Below, in pieces: positions 1 to 7,120 of a stretch of 14,611 nucleotides of DNA (position 1 is the stretch's first letter; each line of letters opens with the position of its first letter). Origin of the DNA: an uncultured bacterium (lineage in GTDB: Bacteria; Patescibacteriota; Gracilibacteria; Absconditabacterales; Absconditicoccaceae); contig CALCYP010000057.1 in the NCBI GenBank assembly GCA_937906635.1, positions 1 through 14,611 on the forward strand. Direction: 5' to 3'. Under the pieces are notes generated by a model. It saw only the letters and a program-made list of their open reading frames with translations. It did no database searches and was not told where the DNA came from. Made by a program: the position numbers and the translations under genes.

Positions 1-1
1 T

Positions 2-2467
2 GATATTTACTACAAAAACAACAAAACTTATCCTCAAGAAGTTTTGGATCAAGTAGAAGACCATCTACAAAAATTGGAAAAAACAATGTGAAAAAAATTG
101 TGAGATGCACAAGATCCATTGTTAGTTTCAGTTAGATCTGGAGCTGCTGTCTCTATGCCATGAATGATGGACACAGTTTTAAATCTCTGATTAAATGATG
201 CATCTGTAATATGACTTGCAAACAAGACATGAAATGAAAGGTTTGCTTGGGATAGCTATAGGAGATTTATCCAAATGTTTGGAGATGTGGTTATGTGAGT
301 AGAACATCACTTATTTGAGACAAAATTACAAAGTGTAAAAGATGCTAAATGAGTAAAAGATGATACTCAATTGGGTGTAGATGATTTACAGAAAGTAGTT
401 TGATTGTATAAAGAAGTAATCAAATTAGCTACATGAAAGTTGTTTCCAAACGACCCAAGAGAACAATTACATATGGCTATAGATGCTGTATTTGGTTCTT
501 GGAATAATGAGAGAGCTATCATATACAGGAGAATGAATGACATCAAATGATTACTTGGTACAGCTGTAAATGTACAATCAATGGTATTTGGAAATATGGG
601 AGACAATTCTGGTACCTGAGTTTGTTTCTCCAGAAATCCATCTACATGAGAAAATAAATTCTATGGAGAATTCCTCATGAATGCTCAATGAGAAGATGTG
701 GTTGCATGAATTAGGACTCCAAAAAAGATTGATGAATTGGCAAACATTATGCCTGATTGTTACAAGGAATTAGTTGCGATATACAAAAAATTAGAAGAAC
801 ATTATCATGATATGCAAGATATGGAATTCACAATCCAAGAATGAAAATTGTATATGCTTCAAACTAGAAATGGAAAAAGGACAGCTGCGGCTGCTATCAA
901 AATGGCAGTAGATATGGTAAATGAATGATTAATAGATGAAAAAGAAGCAGTAATGAGAGTTTCTCCAAGTCAATTAGATACATTATTGCATAAACAAATT
1001 GATCCAAGTGCAAAAAAAGATGCAACATTACTTACAAAATGATTACCTGCATCTCCATGAGCTGCTGTATGACAAGTCGTTTTCACAGCACAAGATGCTC
1101 ATGATTGGAGAGAAAAATGAAAGAAAGTTGTATTAGTGAGATTAGAGACATCACCAGAAGATATTCAATGAATGGTAGCTTCTCAAGGTATATTGACTGC
1201 CAGATGATGAATGACGTCTCATGCTGCAGTAGTGGCTAGATGAATGTGAAAATGTTGTGTATCTGGATGTTCAGATGTACAAGTAAATGAGCACGAAAAG
1301 ACGTTCATAGTAGATGGAAAAATATTTAGAGAAGGAGATGTTATCTCATTAGACTGATCTACATGAGAAGTATTCCAATGAGAATTAAACACAGTCGATC
1401 CTGATTTGTCTGGAGATTTCGGTACATTGATGTCTTGGGCAGACAAATACAAGAGATTGCAAATCAAAACAAACGCAGATACTCCTAGAGATGCTGCAAA
1501 AGCTATCGAATTTGGAGCTGAATGAATTGGACTTTGTAGGACAGAACATATGTTCTTTGAAGAGACAAGAATTCAAGCAGTCAGAGAGATGATAGTAGCA
1601 AAAGAAACTACAGAAAGAGTAAAAGCATTAGATAAAATCGAACCATATCAAAAACAAGATTTCGTAGACTTATTCAAGATCTTGGAAGGAAAACCTATGA
1701 TTATCAGATTAATAGATCCTCCTTTGCATGAGTTTTTACCTCAAGAAGAAAAAGATATTGAATTCGTTGCTCGTGAAATAAATGTAACAGTTGATGAATT
1801 AAAAGCTACGATAGCTGATTTGCATGAATTTAATCCAATGCTCGGATTTAGATGATGTAGATTGTGAGTGAGATATCCAGAAATTACAAGAATGCAAGCA
1901 AGAGCAATATTTAAAGCCGCATTGGAAGTAGAATGAGCTCAACCATGGATTGAGATTCCTTTGGTAGGAAATGCTATAGAGTACAGAATGTTGAAAGACA
2001 TTATATTGGAAGTTGCAGAAGAATTATGAGCAAATGGTAGAGTTAATTATAAAATAGGTTCTATGATAGAAGTGCCAAGAGCTGCTATCACAGCTGATCA
2101 ATTTGCTGGAGAATGTGATTTCTTGTCATTTGGTACAAATGACTTGACTCAGATGGGATGTGGATTCTCTCGTGATGATGCAGGAAAATTCTTGAAATTG
2201 TATGTAGAAAAAGGAATTTATGAAAAAGATCCATTCCAAAGTATTGATCAAGAATGAGTTGGTCAATTGATGCAAATCTGTCTGGAAAAAGCAAAGAAAG
2301 TAAATCCAAATATCCATGTATGAATCTGTGGAGAGCATGGTGGAGAACCAGCTTCAGTAGAATTCTGTCATAGAATTGGATTGGATGAAGTTTCTTGTAG
2401 TCCATACAGAGTACCTATCGCAAGATTAGCTGCTGCTCAAGCTGCAATCAAAGAAATGAAGAAATAA
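2..2467 (+). CDS. ppdK: Pyruvate, phosphate dikinase (5'-truncated by window edge)
   Basis: PPDK interconverts pyruvate + ATP + Pi and PEP + AMP + PPi in the cytoplasm. Read with TGA=Gly, the frame is open from base 2 to TAA, 821 residues. The family is about 870-890 long, so roughly 50-65 N-terminal residues lie outside the window. Visible landmarks, numbered from the first visible codon: the nucleotide-binding segment VSVRSGAAVSMPGMMDT near residue 45; the phosphohistidine loop GGMTSHAAVVARG with the catalytic His at residue 407; the PEP-barrel motifs GIGLCRTEHMFF and RLGVRYPEITRMQ; SFGTNDLTQM; and GICGEHGGEP with the catalytic Cys at residue 776. The His-Cys spacing (369) is close to that of Clostridium symbiosum PPDK (376). 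Many motif glycines are TGA, including both in the GG before MTSH. The gene appears intact apart from the edge. In a fermentative, reduced-genome cell it would run in either direction of the PEP/pyruvate node; direction is inferred, not visible. Confidence 0.97.
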
Positions 2468-2478
2468 AGAAATAGTGT

Positions 2479-2626
2479 CCCCCTTTACTGAAAGGGAGCC
2501 TGTCCGGCTTCAGCAGGAGTGGCCGAAGCTTGCTCAGCCATGCTGAGGCCGGGATCCCGATATATCGGGACTCACCCACTTCCCACAGAGTACTCCGTGG
2601 TCAGCCAGCTCCTTTCTTAAAGGAGC
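2479..2626. repeat. GC-rich modular hairpin element A
   Basis: This non-coding block lies between the ppdK stop and its terminator and is far richer in G+C than the genes around it. It is a chain of short inverted repeats: CCCTTT/AAAGGG at 2481-2496, CTCAGC/GCTGAG near 2533-2547, the 16-nt perfect palindrome at 2555-2570 (TCCCGATATATCGGGA), and an 8-bp stem with a 3-nt loop at 2608-2626 (GCTCCTTT/AAAGGAGC). CCGGCTTCAGCAGG (2504-2517) is the exact reverse complement of 3388-3401 in element B. ATCGGGACTCAC (2564-2575) is the exact reverse complement of 5234-5245 in element C. No protein could be read from it. Function is unknown; a mosaic intergenic repeat family is the simplest reading. Confidence 0.6.
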
Positions 2627-2635
2627 ACAATATGG

Positions 2636-2672
2636 AAAAAATCCCTGGATTGAGTTCTGGGGATTTTTTTGT
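2636..2672 (+). terminator. Intrinsic terminator downstream of ppdK
   Basis: The stem AAAAAATCCC (2636-2645) pairs with GGGATTTTTT across a loop of about 14 nt, and the 3' arm runs straight into a run of seven T (2664-2670). Because both arms are A/T-tailed it could also work on the minus strand. It follows ppdK and element A, so it should end that transcript. Confidence 0.7.
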
Positions 2673-2673
2673 G

Positions 2674-2701
2674 TTGAAAAATTTTTGAATATTTTTATAT
2701 A
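2674..2701 (+). promoter_or_regulatory. Putative sigma-70-type promoter for the lipoprotein gene
   Basis: TTGAAA (2674-2679) and TATATA (2696-2701) are separated by 16 nt, just after the ppdK terminator and about 30 nt before the ATG at 2732. The flanking DNA is very AT-rich, so chance matches are likely. Confidence 0.4.
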
Positions 2702-2731
2702 GATATTGTTTTAGATTATCAACATATTTCA

Positions 2732-3178
2732 ATGAAAGGTTTATGGATATTTTTGCCAATAGCATTAATCGCTACATGATGTAGTATTACTTTTGATTTT
2801 GATGGTGCTATGATAGAGAGATTTACAAATAAAATATCTTATCTGTATGCAAATTGCTGGTCTGATATAGAATGACTACAAGAAACTATGACACCAGAAG
2901 CGATTGAATCAATGGATCAGACTTGTGTTGCTTCAATCAAAGCTATCACAAAAATAAAAGAAAAGATTCAAAAATTGAAATGAAAATTTTGAGAAAGTGA
3001 AGCTTTAAACCAGCTTTTGGCAAAAATTGATGAAATAATAAATTCTTTGCAGAATTCAAAGGATAAGATAAAGGAATATTCTTCAAATATAGATATTTCG
3101 TGATTGGTCAACCAGATGAGTTGAGAAAATTTAATTTGAAGTTTGGAAAGTTTGGTTCAAGAAATCAACTCTAATTAA
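2732..3178 (+). CDS. Small predicted lipoprotein, function unknown
   Basis: The protein has 148 residues when TGA=Gly. The N-terminus (MKGLWIFLPIALIATGCS) is a short lipoprotein signal peptide with a lipobox-like ATGC; the lipidated Cys would be residue 17, and the glycine just before it is a TGA codon. The mature part is helical and charged, with a lysine-rich stretch (KAITKIKEKIQKLKGKFGE, about residues 75-93) and two further Cys (in ANCWSD and DQTCVAS) that could form a disulfide outside the membrane. I recognise no family. It stands alone between element A/terminator and element B, convergent with the minus-strand guaB1 gene, and has a candidate promoter at 2674-2701. There is no Shine-Dalgarno sequence before the ATG. 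Likely a surface-anchored small helical protein; role not assignable. Confidence 0.8.
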
Positions 3179-3260
3179 TTTTAAATTGACTCCCTTTTTA
3201 CTGTATCCAGCTTTTTGTAAAGCAAGTTTTGTTTTAAGTAAGATTAGCAGTTATGTGGGT

Positions 3261-3439
3261 GTCTTTCCCCTATGGGGAATGCCTGTCCCGTCTTTAGCGG
3301 GATTGTTCGCCGTAGGCTAGTTGGTGGTACCCCCTCACCCCGATTTCATCGGGGAGCTCCCCCAAGGGAGCGATTTCCCTCAGTCTCCCTGCTGAAGCCG
3401 GGCACGGCGCTACGTTCGCCAGCTCTTTTTTAAAGGAGC
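3261..3439. repeat. GC-rich modular hairpin element B
   Basis: This non-coding block lies between the convergent lipoprotein and guaB1 genes. It contains successive hairpins TTCCCC/GGGGAA (3265-3279), TCCCG/CGGGA (3286-3302), CCCCGAT/ATCGGGG (3338-3354), a GCTCCC/GGGAGC pair (about 3356-3370), and a 3' stem resembling the one that ends element A (3422-3439, GCTC..AAAGGAGC). Shared modules: 3388-3401 is an exact inverted copy of 2504-2517 in element A; 3342-3376 matches 5168-5202 in element C at about 27 of 35 positions in the same orientation. The rest of 3179-3260 holds nothing I can assign. No T-run follows the last hairpin, so it is not a standard terminator. Confidence 0.6.
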
Positions 3440-3448
3440 AAAATTATG

Positions 3449-4888
3449 TTATTTCCTCACTTTTCCATGTGGAGTTCATTCCACAAATCATGCATTTGTT
3501 TGGACTCCGATGATAGCTTTTTCATTAAACTCTTGTAAATTATTTGCTCATACATAAGTCAGACTTGAACGAAGTCATGTCGTGAAACTATCTATAATAT
3601 CTCAGACAGATTCATATCATTCTCTGAGGTAAATTTTTGATTTACTGATTCATTCGCGGTACATTCATCTCTTTTCTATTTCAAAATTATCTTGTTTTCC
3701 GTTTCTGAGTTCTACTGCCTTTTTACTAGCCATACCATAATTTTCTTTGTACATCAGTCCATCTTCATCATATCTAATATCTCATGTAGATTCATAAGTT
3801 CATGCAAAAGTAGTACCAAGCATCACATGATTTGCTCCAGCAGCCAAAGCTAGTGCCACATCTCTTGGTTCTTTGATTCATCAATCGGCTCGGACAAATC
3901 ATCATAATTCTTTTGCCTGTAATGAGCATTTGTATACGGCTGTAAATTGTGGTCTTCATACTCATGTCTGCATTCTCGTAGTACACATCGCTCCAGGTCA
4001 GATTCAGACCTTTACTCCATTTGCTCCGGCTTCAATCAAGGCTTTTGTTCATTCTGGAGTGATAACATTTCCACTGATCAATATTGGCTCTTTTCCAAAT
4101 TCAGCTCTAAATTCTTTGATAGCTTCAATCATCCTTTTTTGAAATCCGTGAGCAGTATCGAGTACAAAAATATTTATTCACATATCAAAAAGTGGTTTTA
4201 TTTTTTCAACTCAATTTATTCAGATTGCTACTGCTAAATTTAATTTTCCATTTTTGTCCAAGGTTGGATTGTACATATCTTGTCTGATACAGTCTTTTTT
4301 TGTCAGAATTCATACTAATTTATTGTTGTCGTCTACGATTACCAATGATGAAATTCAATTTTCATCCATCAAATGATAAGCATCTCTATTTGAAATTCAC
4401 AATTTTCCTGTGATTAATTTTTTTGTTTTCAAATTTCAAAGTTGTGAATATTGATCCAAATTTGCCATATCTTTTTCTGAGAAAATTCAGATTGGTTCGT
4501 TTTTGTCGTTTATCATAATTACACGGTTGTGGGATCTTTTGTGGATAATTCACATAGCGTCTCTAATCGTGTTTTCAGGTCTGACAGTGATGGCTGTATC
4601 GTACTTTATGTTTGCATTTTTTACTTCATTTATAATCCTAATTAGAGTATTTATGTCCATGTCTTGTGGCAAAACTCCAAGTCAACCATAACGAGCTATA
4701 GTTTCGGCCATTCTTTTCCCGGTGACAGCATTCATATTTGCACTGACAATAGGTATATGTGTTCAAAGATCATGTATTGGAGTGATGTCTACTTTTGATC
4801 TGGAATATCCATCGAAATAATTTTGAAAAAGAAAAACGTCTTGATAGGTCAATTCTTCATTTTCATAGATAGGATTATTGAATTTCAT
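3449..4888 (-). CDS. guaB1: GuaB1-type IMP dehydrogenase/GMP reductase family protein with CBS pair
   Basis: The protein has 479 residues (TGA=Gly) and belongs to the IMPDH/GMP reductase (beta/alpha)8-barrel family of purine interconversion. The order is: barrel start with DVFLF and IPIVSANMNAVTGKRMAET (about 17-63), GGLGVLPQDM (68-77), two CBS domains (about 100-210) in the usual barrel insertion, FVLDTAHG and ISGNVITPEG, then the catalytic loop GIGPGAMCTTRMQTGVGRPQ with active-site Cys302, RADGGIKEPRDVALALAAGA, and GTYESTGD..YKENYGMASKKA. The loop AMCTTRM.TGVGRPQ, SANMNAV and YKE.YGMASK resemble the actinobacterial GuaB1 branch, shown to be a GMP reductase, more than classical GuaB (GSICTTR). 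GMP to IMP reduction is therefore my first guess, with IMPDH activity the alternative. The gene is monocistronic on the minus strand, has a candidate promoter at 4923-4950, and is flanked by hairpin elements B and C. Confidence 0.93.
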
Positions 4889-4922
4889 GGCACTTGTTTG
4901 AGTGTGATAAAGACAAAGAGAA

Positions 4923-4950
4923 ATTATAAAGAAAAATAAAGGAAAAACAA
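4923..4950 (-). promoter_or_regulatory. Putative sigma-70-type promoter for guaB1, with adjacent inverted repeat
   Basis: On the minus strand, TTGTTT (4950-4945) and a perfect TATAAT (4928-4923) are spaced by 16 nt, and the ATG lies about 35 nt downstream. An 8-bp perfect inverted repeat, CAAGATAA (4948-4955) and TTATCTTG (4970-4977), starts at the -35 box and extends upstream, a position that could hold an operator or activator site. The regulator is unknown. Confidence 0.5.
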
Positions 4951-5022
4951 GATAAGATGTATAAAAATTTTATCTTGGTGATGTGAATAGATCTCGGGGA
5001 GGTTGATTCTTTTCAATTGAGT

Positions 5023-5245
5023 AAACCCCGGGGTTAGGTTTCCGCTTCGCTGAAACCCCGGGGTCAGAAAGGATAACCTTCAGAATGGCGAAAATGTGCC
5101 ATTTTCAACAACGACTTATCCGGATGGGAAAACCTAACCTCTGGGTTAGAAAGGAGATCTCTCTCCTGATTTCATCGAGAAATTCTCCGAGGGGAGCGAA
5201 TTCCTAATTTCGTCATTTTAAACTGTAACTGAAGTGAGTCCCGAT
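5023..5245. repeat. GC-rich modular hairpin element C
   Basis: This non-coding block lies upstream of guaB1. AAACCCCGGGG occurs twice as a direct repeat (5023-5033 and 5053-5063), enclosing the hairpin GGTTTC/GAAACC. GGTTAGGTTT (5032-5041) has an exact inverted partner at 5130-5139, which would close a larger fold containing AATGGC/GCCATT (about 5084-5103). CTAACC/GGTTAG forms another hairpin just after. The module at 5168-5202 is homologous to 3342-3376 in element B, and GTGAGTCCCGAT (5234-5245) is an exact inverted copy of 2564-2575 in element A. No RNA family (RNase P, SRP, tmRNA) was recognised in it. Confidence 0.55.
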
Positions 5246-5502
5246 TTTGTCAGAAAAGGTGAGAAATCCATACATCTCTGTTTTATGAATTTTTCAGTCG
5301 ATATTATTCTTCGAAATGATGAAAACAAAAAAAGACTTGAAATATATACAAAAAATTTTTAATAGGTAGTATACATATTTTGTATATATGTTGTAAAATT
5401 ATAATACTTTCAAAGCCATAAAATTTAAATAAGTCAATTTTAAAATTTTAAAATGTGCATATAACCTGAAGTTTCAAACAACCATTTTTTTTAAAAAATG
5501 AC
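5246..5502. other. AT-rich intergenic stretch with a 12-bp inverted repeat
   Basis: I see no gene here. ATATATACAAAA (5342-5353) and TTTTGTATATAT (5378-5389) form a perfect 12-bp inverted repeat with a 24-nt spacer. A TATAAT lies at 5400-5405, and the near-palindrome CATTTTTT..AAAAAATG lies just before the tRNA-Gly promoter. These could be promoter or operator parts for the tRNA-Gly transcript or simply AT-rich sequence. An ATG-initiated 25-codon frame (5285-5362) has no support. Confidence 0.4.
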
Positions 5503-5530
5503 TTGATTTTGTTTTTTATTTTCTTATAAG
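5503..5530 (+). promoter_or_regulatory. Putative promoter for tRNA-Gly(UCA)
   Basis: TTGATT (5503-5508) and TATAAG (5525-5530) have a 16-nt spacer; the predicted start is about 25 nt before the mature tRNA 5' end. The AT-rich context makes this a moderate call. Confidence 0.45.
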
Positions 5531-5560
5531 TTGCAACACGAAATGTGTTTTTTCGTATGT

Positions 5561-5634
5561 GCGGGTATGATGTAGTTGGTGTAGCATAGCAGACTTCAGC
5601 TCTGCTCGTACGGGTTCGAGTCCCGTTACCCGCT
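5561..5634 (+). tRNA. tRNA-Gly(UCA), decoder of UGA as glycine
   Basis: This is a complete 74-nt cloverleaf: acceptor GCGGGTA (5561-5567) with TACCCGC (5627-5633), a 4-bp D stem, anticodon stem GCAGA/TCTGC, and T arm ACGGG/CCCGT with TTCGAGT. The anticodon loop is CTTCAGC, so the anticodon is TCA (5596-5598) and reads UGA. The GCGGG acceptor end, U73 discriminator and C35 match bacterial tRNA-Gly, which argues for glycyl-tRNA synthetase charging rather than tryptophan or selenocysteine. No CCA is encoded. This is the tRNA that makes code 25 work in SR1 and Gracilibacteria, and it agrees with the TGA codons at conserved glycines throughout the window. Position 37 is G, not the A usual beside A36. 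Confidence 0.96.
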
Positions 5635-5646
5635 ATTTGTGTATTA

Positions 5647-5880
5647 ATGAATCCAATAATGTGACACTTTATAGTTGGTCTAATTGTTATTGTATTGTGA
5701 GGTGCTGTCATCTATTTTTCGCCGAGAGCAACTGAGTTTTTTGGTAGGATAGAGCGAGCAGAGCAACATTTATGAGGGACTAGAAACGCGTTTGTATCGT
5801 TTGGATTTATTGTGGTGATTTTGTGAATATTATTGATGTTTGGTGTCTTACAAAGTGGATCACCAATTGCACAAGAATAA
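5647..5880 (+). CDS. Small two-helix membrane protein, function unknown
   Basis: The protein has 77 residues with TGA=Gly. It has two hydrophobic helices (about residues 7-24, HFIVGLIVIVLGGAVIYF, and 50-68, FVSFGFIVVILGILLMFGV) joined by a polar linker with FGRIERAEQHLGGTRNAF, and a short polar tail. A small membrane protein with a segment like R.E.AE.HLGGTR between two helices is familiar from CPR genomes, but I know of no function. It sits between tRNA-Gly(UCA) and tRNA-Tyr in the same direction and could share their transcript. The ATG is 12 nt after the tRNA-Gly end and lacks a Shine-Dalgarno sequence. TAA ends it 9 nt before tRNA-Tyr. Confidence 0.8.
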
Positions 5881-5889
5881 TTAAATAAT

Positions 5890-5972
5890 GGGGAGATGGC
5901 AGAGCGGTCAATTGCATCAGACTGTAAATCTGACGCCTCACGGCTACGCAGGTTCAAATCCGGCTCTCCCCA
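5890..5972 (+). tRNA. tRNA-Tyr(GUA)
   Basis: This is an 83-nt cloverleaf with a long variable arm. The acceptor GGGGAGA (5890-5896) pairs with TCTCCCC (5965-5971), with A73. The anticodon stem TCAGA/TCTGA carries loop CTGTAAA, so the anticodon is GTA (5924-5926). A36-A37-A38 is the normal MiaA target. No CCA is encoded. Confidence 0.96.
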
Positions 5973-5977
5973 ATTTT

Positions 5978-6051
5978 GGGCCCTTAGCTCATTTGGCTAG
6001 AGCGCCTGCTTTGCACGCAGGAGGTGACGAGTTCGACTCTCGTAGGGTCCA
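5978..6051 (+). tRNA. tRNA-Ala(UGC)
   Basis: The acceptor GGGCCCT (5978-5984) pairs with AGGGTCC (6044-6050). The third pair is G3:U70, the alanine identity element. The anticodon stem CCTGC/GCAGG carries loop TTTGCAC with anticodon TGC (6012-6014). The T arm and A73 are intact. It starts 5 nt after tRNA-Tyr, so the two are very likely co-transcribed. Confidence 0.97.
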
Positions 6052-6075
6052 AATTTATGTAAGTTTGTTGTTCGA

Positions 6076-6149
6076 GTCCCCATAGTTCAATTGGATAGAG
6101 CAACAGCCTTCTAAGCTGTAAGTTGATGGTTCGAGTCCATCTGGGGATA
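6076..6149 (+). tRNA. tRNA-Arg(UCU)
   Basis: The acceptor GTCCCCA (6076-6082) pairs with TGGGGAT (6142-6148), with a terminal G:U pair. The anticodon stem ACAGC/GCTGT has loop CTTCTAA, anticodon TCT (6110-6112). It reads AGA/AGG, the dominant arginine codons in this window. It follows tRNA-Ala by 24 nt. Confidence 0.95.
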
Positions 6150-6166
6150 AATTTTGTTTTTTAGGG

Positions 6167-6215
6167 TGTAGAATTTCTAGTGTATAAATGAGTGCTATAT
6201 GTTAAAAATTCTACA
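6167..6215. repeat. 10-bp inverted repeat between tRNA-Arg and tRNA-Glu
   Basis: TGTAGAATTT (6167-6176) and AAATTCTACA (6206-6215) are perfectly complementary across a 29-nt AT-rich loop. There is no T-run after it, so it is not a classic terminator. It could be a processing hairpin in a multi-tRNA transcript or incidental. Confidence 0.4.
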
Positions 6216-6234
6216 TTCTGAAAATATATTTTAG

Positions 6235-6308
6235 GCTCTCGTAGTCTAGTGGTTTAGGACGTCGCCCTCTCACGGCGAAGATCGTGGGTTCGAGTCCCAC
6301 CGGGAGTA
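6235..6308 (+). tRNA. tRNA-Glu(CUC)
   Basis: The acceptor GCTCTCG (6235-6241) pairs with CGGGAGT (6301-6307), with two G:U pairs. The D-arm GTCTAGTGGTTTAGGAC is typical of tRNA-Glu. The anticodon stem TCGCC/GGCGA holds loop CTCTCAC, anticodon CTC (6269-6271), reading GAG only. A UUC isoacceptor should exist elsewhere. It lies 41 nt before infC. Confidence 0.93.
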
Positions 6309-6349
6309 ATTTATGGCGGCGATTTGTATTTAATTTAATAATTTGTTGT

Positions 6350-6907
6350 ATGCAAGATAAACCTTTCGTACAAAGGAATGATAAAAATGACAAGGTTACA
6401 ATTTATATTAATCAAGCAATAAAGGCTCCGACTATTGTTGTGCTTGATGAAGAAAAAAATAACCTTTGATCTTTTCCAAGGAGAGTTGCTTTGCAGATGG
6501 CAGAAGATAGATGAGTTGATTTAATACAAATGCATTATGATCCAGTAAAGCAAGTTTGTACTGCTTTGTTGGGTGATTATGGTAAATATATGTATAAAAA
6601 GCAAAAAGATAATAAAGAAAAGAAAAAAGCTCAAAAGCAAAAGTGACTCAAAGAGTTGAAAATAAGTTATTCAATTTGAGATAATGATTTGGAATTAAAA
6701 GTGAAAAAGTGAAAAGAATTTTTGAATGAGTGATACAATGTGAAATATTTCATAAAGCTTAGGTGAAGAGAAAAAATGTATGAAGAAAAGGCTTTCTTGA
6801 AATTAAAATGAATTGTCTCTTCTTTGGAGGATGTTTGAAGGACACAATATCCTGATCCAAAAAAAGAAGTTCGATGATATAGTGTAATTTTATTCAGTAA
6901 AATTTAG
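6350..6907 (+). CDS. infC: Translation initiation factor IF-3
   Basis: The protein has 185 residues (TGA=Gly). IF3 binds the 30S subunit, keeps 50S away and checks the start codon and initiator tRNA. The N-domain (about 20-80) shows INQAIKAPTIVVLDEE and the hallmark DYGKYMYKKQK, followed by a lysine-rich linker helix. The C-domain has LKISYSIGDNDLELKVKKGKEFL and KLRGREKMYEEKA, equivalent to the IF3 FRGRE motif. ATG at 6350 gives a normal N-terminus; many bacterial infC genes use AUU, which I do not need to invoke here. rpmI starts 8 nt after the TAG, so the usual infC-rpmI-rplT order is kept. It lies just after a tRNA run and may be read through from it. The leader has no Shine-Dalgarno sequence. 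Confidence 0.95.
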
Positions 6908-6914
6908 AGAAATT

Positions 6915-7112
6915 ATGGCTAACAAAATGAAGTCTCACAGTTGAGCAGCAAAGAGATTTAAAATCACAAAAAAGAATAAGGTTATGACAAAGAAATCTTG
7001 CAACAATCATTTATTGACAAATAAATGAGCTTCAAATAAAAAATCTCCTTATGGAAAACAATTATCAAAAGTAGATAGCAAGATGATAAAAAATTTACTT
7101 CCTTATAAATAG
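6915..7112 (+). CDS. rpmI: Large-subunit ribosomal protein bL35
   Basis: The protein has 65 residues, the usual L35 length. The start MANKMKSHSGAAKRFKIT is the L35 signature (KxKTHSGAAKRFKxT), with the glycine of SGAAKRF encoded by TGA. The rest is basic, as expected for an rRNA-binding protein of the 50S interior, and ends in KNLLPYK. It is the middle gene of infC-rpmI-rplT and is separated from rplT by 8 nt, so co-transcription is near certain. In other bacteria L20 represses this operon by binding its leader; I could not confirm such a leader here. Confidence 0.95.
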
Positions 7113-7120
7113 TATAGAAA

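Noticed and set aside
1..2467. ppdK as a pseudogene with many in-frame stops
   Set aside because: All in-frame stops are TGA at conserved glycines; catalytic His and Cys are intact and a UCA-anticodon tRNA-Gly is present.
2479..3439. GC-rich repeats as a CRISPR array
   Set aside because: Repeats are short palindromes of varied sequence and spacing, partly inverted between blocks; there are no regular repeat-spacer units and no cas genes.
3792..4691. Open frames in other frames inside 3449-4888, on both strands
   Set aside because: They are shadows of the guaB1 reading frame, which contains all family motifs.
5023..5245. Element C as a riboswitch for guaB1
   Set aside because: No purine-riboswitch junction or other known aptamer core was visible; it lies upstream of the inferred promoter rather than in the leader, and shares modules with elements not linked to a start.
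5285..5362. 25-codon ATG-initiated open frame upstream of tRNA-Gly
   Set aside because: Very short, no recognisable domain, no conservation evidence, and it runs into the AT-rich inverted repeat.
5561..5634. tRNA-Sec or tRNA-Trp(UCA)
   Set aside because: Arm lengths are those of a normal class I tRNA (no long variable arm as in Sec), and the acceptor and discriminator match Gly; TGA positions align with Gly, not Trp.
5448..5957. Minus-strand open frames across tRNA-Gly and the small membrane gene
   Set aside because: They are antisense to a perfect tRNA and to a better supported coding frame, and their composition does not look like a protein.
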